Assembly (NCBI GenBank): GCA_037577475.1
Contig: CM075189.1
Location: 14,724,339-14,788,338, forward strand
Source: Chaunax sp. Z400
Taxonomy: Eukaryota; Chordata; Actinopteri; Lophiiformes; Chaunacidae
Length of the DNA stretch: 64,000 bases
Direction: 5' to 3'
Position numbers and translations under genes: made by a program. The notes under the pieces were generated by a model, which did no database searches, was not told the origin of the DNA, and was given only the letters and a program-made list of their open reading frames with translations. How positions within the stretch are numbered: position 1 is the stretch's first letter; each line of letters begins with the position of its first letter. Of the stretch, positions 60,222 through 64,000 are shown in pieces.

Positions 60222-60700
60222 AATGAAAAAAGGTTCGCCGGGCTCAAATCTAACATCCCGGTCCTGCCTTACGCTACAGCATAGACCCCCATCTTCATCC
60301 AAGCCGCCAGCCCTCTCCCCTCTCCCCCTCCCTCCGTCTCTCTGAAGGAGTCGGCGGCTTGACAGTGCTGGGAGTATCCGCTGCTCCCTTCCCCTGATTA
60401 CACTCTCCAAACCAACACCAGCGGCTGCGCTCCAGCCTCCCCAGCTGCTTGCAGGAGAAATGTCTTAAAACCAGAGAGGAGGAGGAGGAGGAGGAGATCG
60501 TGACAAAAAATATCCTTTTATCCGAGCTAAGACGTGCCGGCTTCCACTCTCTCACTTGACAATCACATCTCCAGCCGAAGAGCAGCGGTGTGCCGATAAT
60601 AAAGCACAGAACGGGGGGGGAGAGATGAGAAAAATGGCTGACAAGACTTTCACTCACGTTTGCTCCCTCCGCCTCCCCTCTCTATTTTATTTTCTCCCCT
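60222..60700 (-). promoter_or_regulatory. rapgef2: Presumed rapgef2 5' UTR and promoter region
   Basis: The bases upstream of the start codon are richer in G+C and CpG than most of the window, with CT/GA-rich runs and a GAG-GAG tract near 60478-60496. No TATA box was evident. This fits a CpG-type promoter for a widely expressed gene, but the start of transcription cannot be placed, and a second promoter for a longer isoform may lie outside the window. Confidence 0.4.

Positions 60701-64000
<3,300 letters not shown>

Noticed and set aside
60075..60410. Longer N-terminus of rapgef2 from the in-frame TTG near 60410
   Set aside because: No ATG precedes MKPLA in frame, and MKPLA is the known vertebrate start; the upstream frame is probably 5' UTR that lacks stops by chance of GC-rich composition.

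Overview
This window is vertebrate nuclear DNA, most likely from a percomorph-type teleost. The evidence is one large intron-rich gene whose exons match the vertebrate RAPGEF2 protein closely, and a repeat background typical of fish: an L2-type LINE, hAT-like MITEs ending in TAGGGCTGCA, CAGGGTTTC-ended MITEs, tRNA-SINE pieces and many CA/GT microsatellites. No bacterial or viral gene system is visible.

Layout. From 1 to about 29 kb no host gene could be recognised. This stretch holds a LINE relic (370-655), repeat relics, two MITEs with terminal inverted repeats (5181-5484 and 11099-11546), a 5'-truncated L2-type LINE with an open reverse-transcriptase frame (12943-14824, minus strand), and an array of about 49 copies of a 23-bp unit inside an imperfect ~30-bp inverted repeat (21599-22840). 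Promoter-like motif clusters occur near 23.1-23.3 kb and 28.45 kb. From 29,709 to 60,221 the minus strand carries the complete coding region of rapgef2 in 24 coding exons plus one candidate 15-nt microexon. From 60.2 to 64 kb lies the GC-richer presumed promoter and 5' UTR, then flank with a ~147-bp CA repeat.

The gene. The spliced model (4,416 nt including stop, 1,471 residues; every junction has GT-AG borders and a matching phase) encodes a Rap guanine nucleotide exchange factor. In order it has a cyclic-nucleotide-binding-like fold, RasGEF-N (REM), PDZ, Ras-association and CDC25/RasGEF domains, then a long Ser/Pro-rich tail with two PPxY motifs and a C-terminal SAV. Known family members convert Rap1/Rap2 to the GTP form at the plasma membrane, junctions and endosomes. 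Two very short in-frame exons (24 nt and a candidate 15 nt) are the most testable biological observations. Coordinates of exons were worked out by hand from splice sites and reading phase.
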